This document shows, piece after piece, positions 26,757 through 26,976 of a stretch of 26,976 nt of DNA. The notes below the pieces were generated by a model that had not been told where the DNA came from, searched no databases, and saw only the letters and a program-made list of their open reading frames with translations. The stretch is from UBA7692 sp964552715 (GTDB lineage Bacteria > Bacteroidota > Bacteroidia > Chitinophagales > LD1): assembly GCA_964552715.1 (NCBI GenBank), contig CAZKHZ010000018.1, forward strand, positions 1 to 26,976. The letters run 5' to 3'. The number at the start of each line of letters is the position of its first letter. Position 1 is the first letter of the stretch. Made by a program: the position numbers and the translations under genes.

Positions 26757-26850
26757 GCTGGGTGGGAGGTGCGCGAAGGATAGTAGCGAAAAGCCTACAG
26801 CGAGGACTTGTAACGTAACACCCGCCCCCGAGGCATGAGAGGCGCGACAT
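26757..26850. other. GC-rich, potentially structured intergenic element
   Basis: By hand count about 57 of 94 bases are G or C, well above the flanks. GCTGGGTG (26757-26764) can pair with CACCCGC (26819-26825) with one bulge, enclosing GTAGCGAAAAGCCTAC, which can itself form a small hairpin, and GTAACGTAAC. It could be a small RNA or dispersed intergenic repeat; I do not recognise a named family. Confidence 0.4.
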
Positions 26851-26908
26851 GATTGTATTTCTGGCTTTAGCTAATCTGCAACAGGTGCTTGCAAGTAGAA
26901 ATTACCTC

Positions 26909-26976
26909 CTACTTTATTTCTCCGCGCTTACCCATTTCAACAACTTCCATGTTGCTGATTTTTTTGTTGTCTAATG
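26909..26976 (-). CDS. Possible C-terminal end of a gene running off the right edge
   Basis: One minus-strand frame is open from the window edge to a TAG at 26911-26909 and reads LDNKKISNMEVVEMGKRG then EIK. The composition looks protein-like, but 21 open codons can occur by chance, and no function can be read. A plus-strand ATG at 26949 beginning MLLIFLLSN is an alternative reading of the same bases. Confidence 0.3.
   Translation of the reverse strand, partial: LDNKKISNMEVVEMGKRGEIK

Larger units (their letters stand above)
26487..26908. other. Intergenic region with a GC-rich structured island
   Basis: About 420 bases upstream of the Kef gene. The left part is AT-rich and contains a possible Kef promoter; 26757-26850 is a GC-rich island. 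The one open frame here (26599-26850, minus) runs across both compositions and looks spurious. Confidence 0.5.

Noticed and set aside
26599..26850. 83-codon minus-strand open frame upstream of the Kef gene
   Set aside because: It spans an abrupt GC-rich to AT-rich change, the translation lacks domain-like features, and the GC-rich part looks like a structured element.
1..26976. Search for a defence island, integrated element or toxin-antitoxin pair
   Set aside because: No integrase, transposase, nuclease-helicase set, reverse transcriptase or paired small genes were seen; gene content is envelope and metabolic.

Overview
The window looks like a chromosomal piece of an AT-rich Bacteroidota genome. 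The lineage call rests on cargo of the type IX secretion system (T9SS): one type B (gliding-motility, CHU_C-like) C-terminal domain, three type A (Por_Secre_tail-like) C-terminal domains, a PorP/SprF-family protein, SprB-type and HYR-type surface repeats, and promoter-like sequences resembling the Bacteroidota consensus TTTG / TAnnTTTG. No rRNA, tRNA, CRISPR array, integrase or insertion sequence was seen. The exact genus cannot be told from this sequence.

Layout, left to right. (1) 1-8673, plus strand: the 3' part of a giant surface adhesin (more than 2,375 residues; the gene starts before the window), followed 27 bases later by a PorP/SprF-OmpA fusion that probably helps export and anchor it; a strong hairpin terminator ends this unit. 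(2) 8975-9880, minus: a bile acid:sodium symporter family transporter. (3) 10220-11092, plus: uridine phosphorylase, stop codon to stop codon with the next gene. (4) 11093-13360, minus: a secreted SprB-like repeat protein with a type A tail and an exact 231-base internal duplication. (5) 13454-15124, minus: a secreted protein with a cytochrome c-like N-terminal domain, a PHM/DBH-like type II copper monooxygenase core with recognisable copper ligands, and a type A tail. (6) 15310-17142, plus: an isolated TssF-like type VI secretion baseplate gene. (7) 17197-24195, minus: two tandem penicillin/AHL acylase paralogues downstream of a large secreted glycoside-hydrolase-like multidomain protein with a type A tail. 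(8) 24606-26486, minus: a KefB/KefC-type potassium/proton antiporter. (9) 26487-26976: a noncoding stretch with a GC-rich structured island, and possibly the last codons of another minus-strand gene at the edge.

How the genes fit together. Most of the window encodes envelope and extracellular functions: adhesion (adhesin plus PorP/SprF-OmpA), exported repeat proteins, an exported copper/heme enzyme, exported acylases and a carbohydrate-active-enzyme-like protein. The household genes (uridine phosphorylase, BASS transporter, Kef antiporter) are interspersed singly. The points most worth follow-up are the cytochrome-copper monooxygenase cargo, the lone TssF, domain insertions inside HYR modules of the adhesin, the PorP/SprF-OmpA fusion, and the perfect 231-base duplication. 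I found no convincing complete new defence or mobile system.
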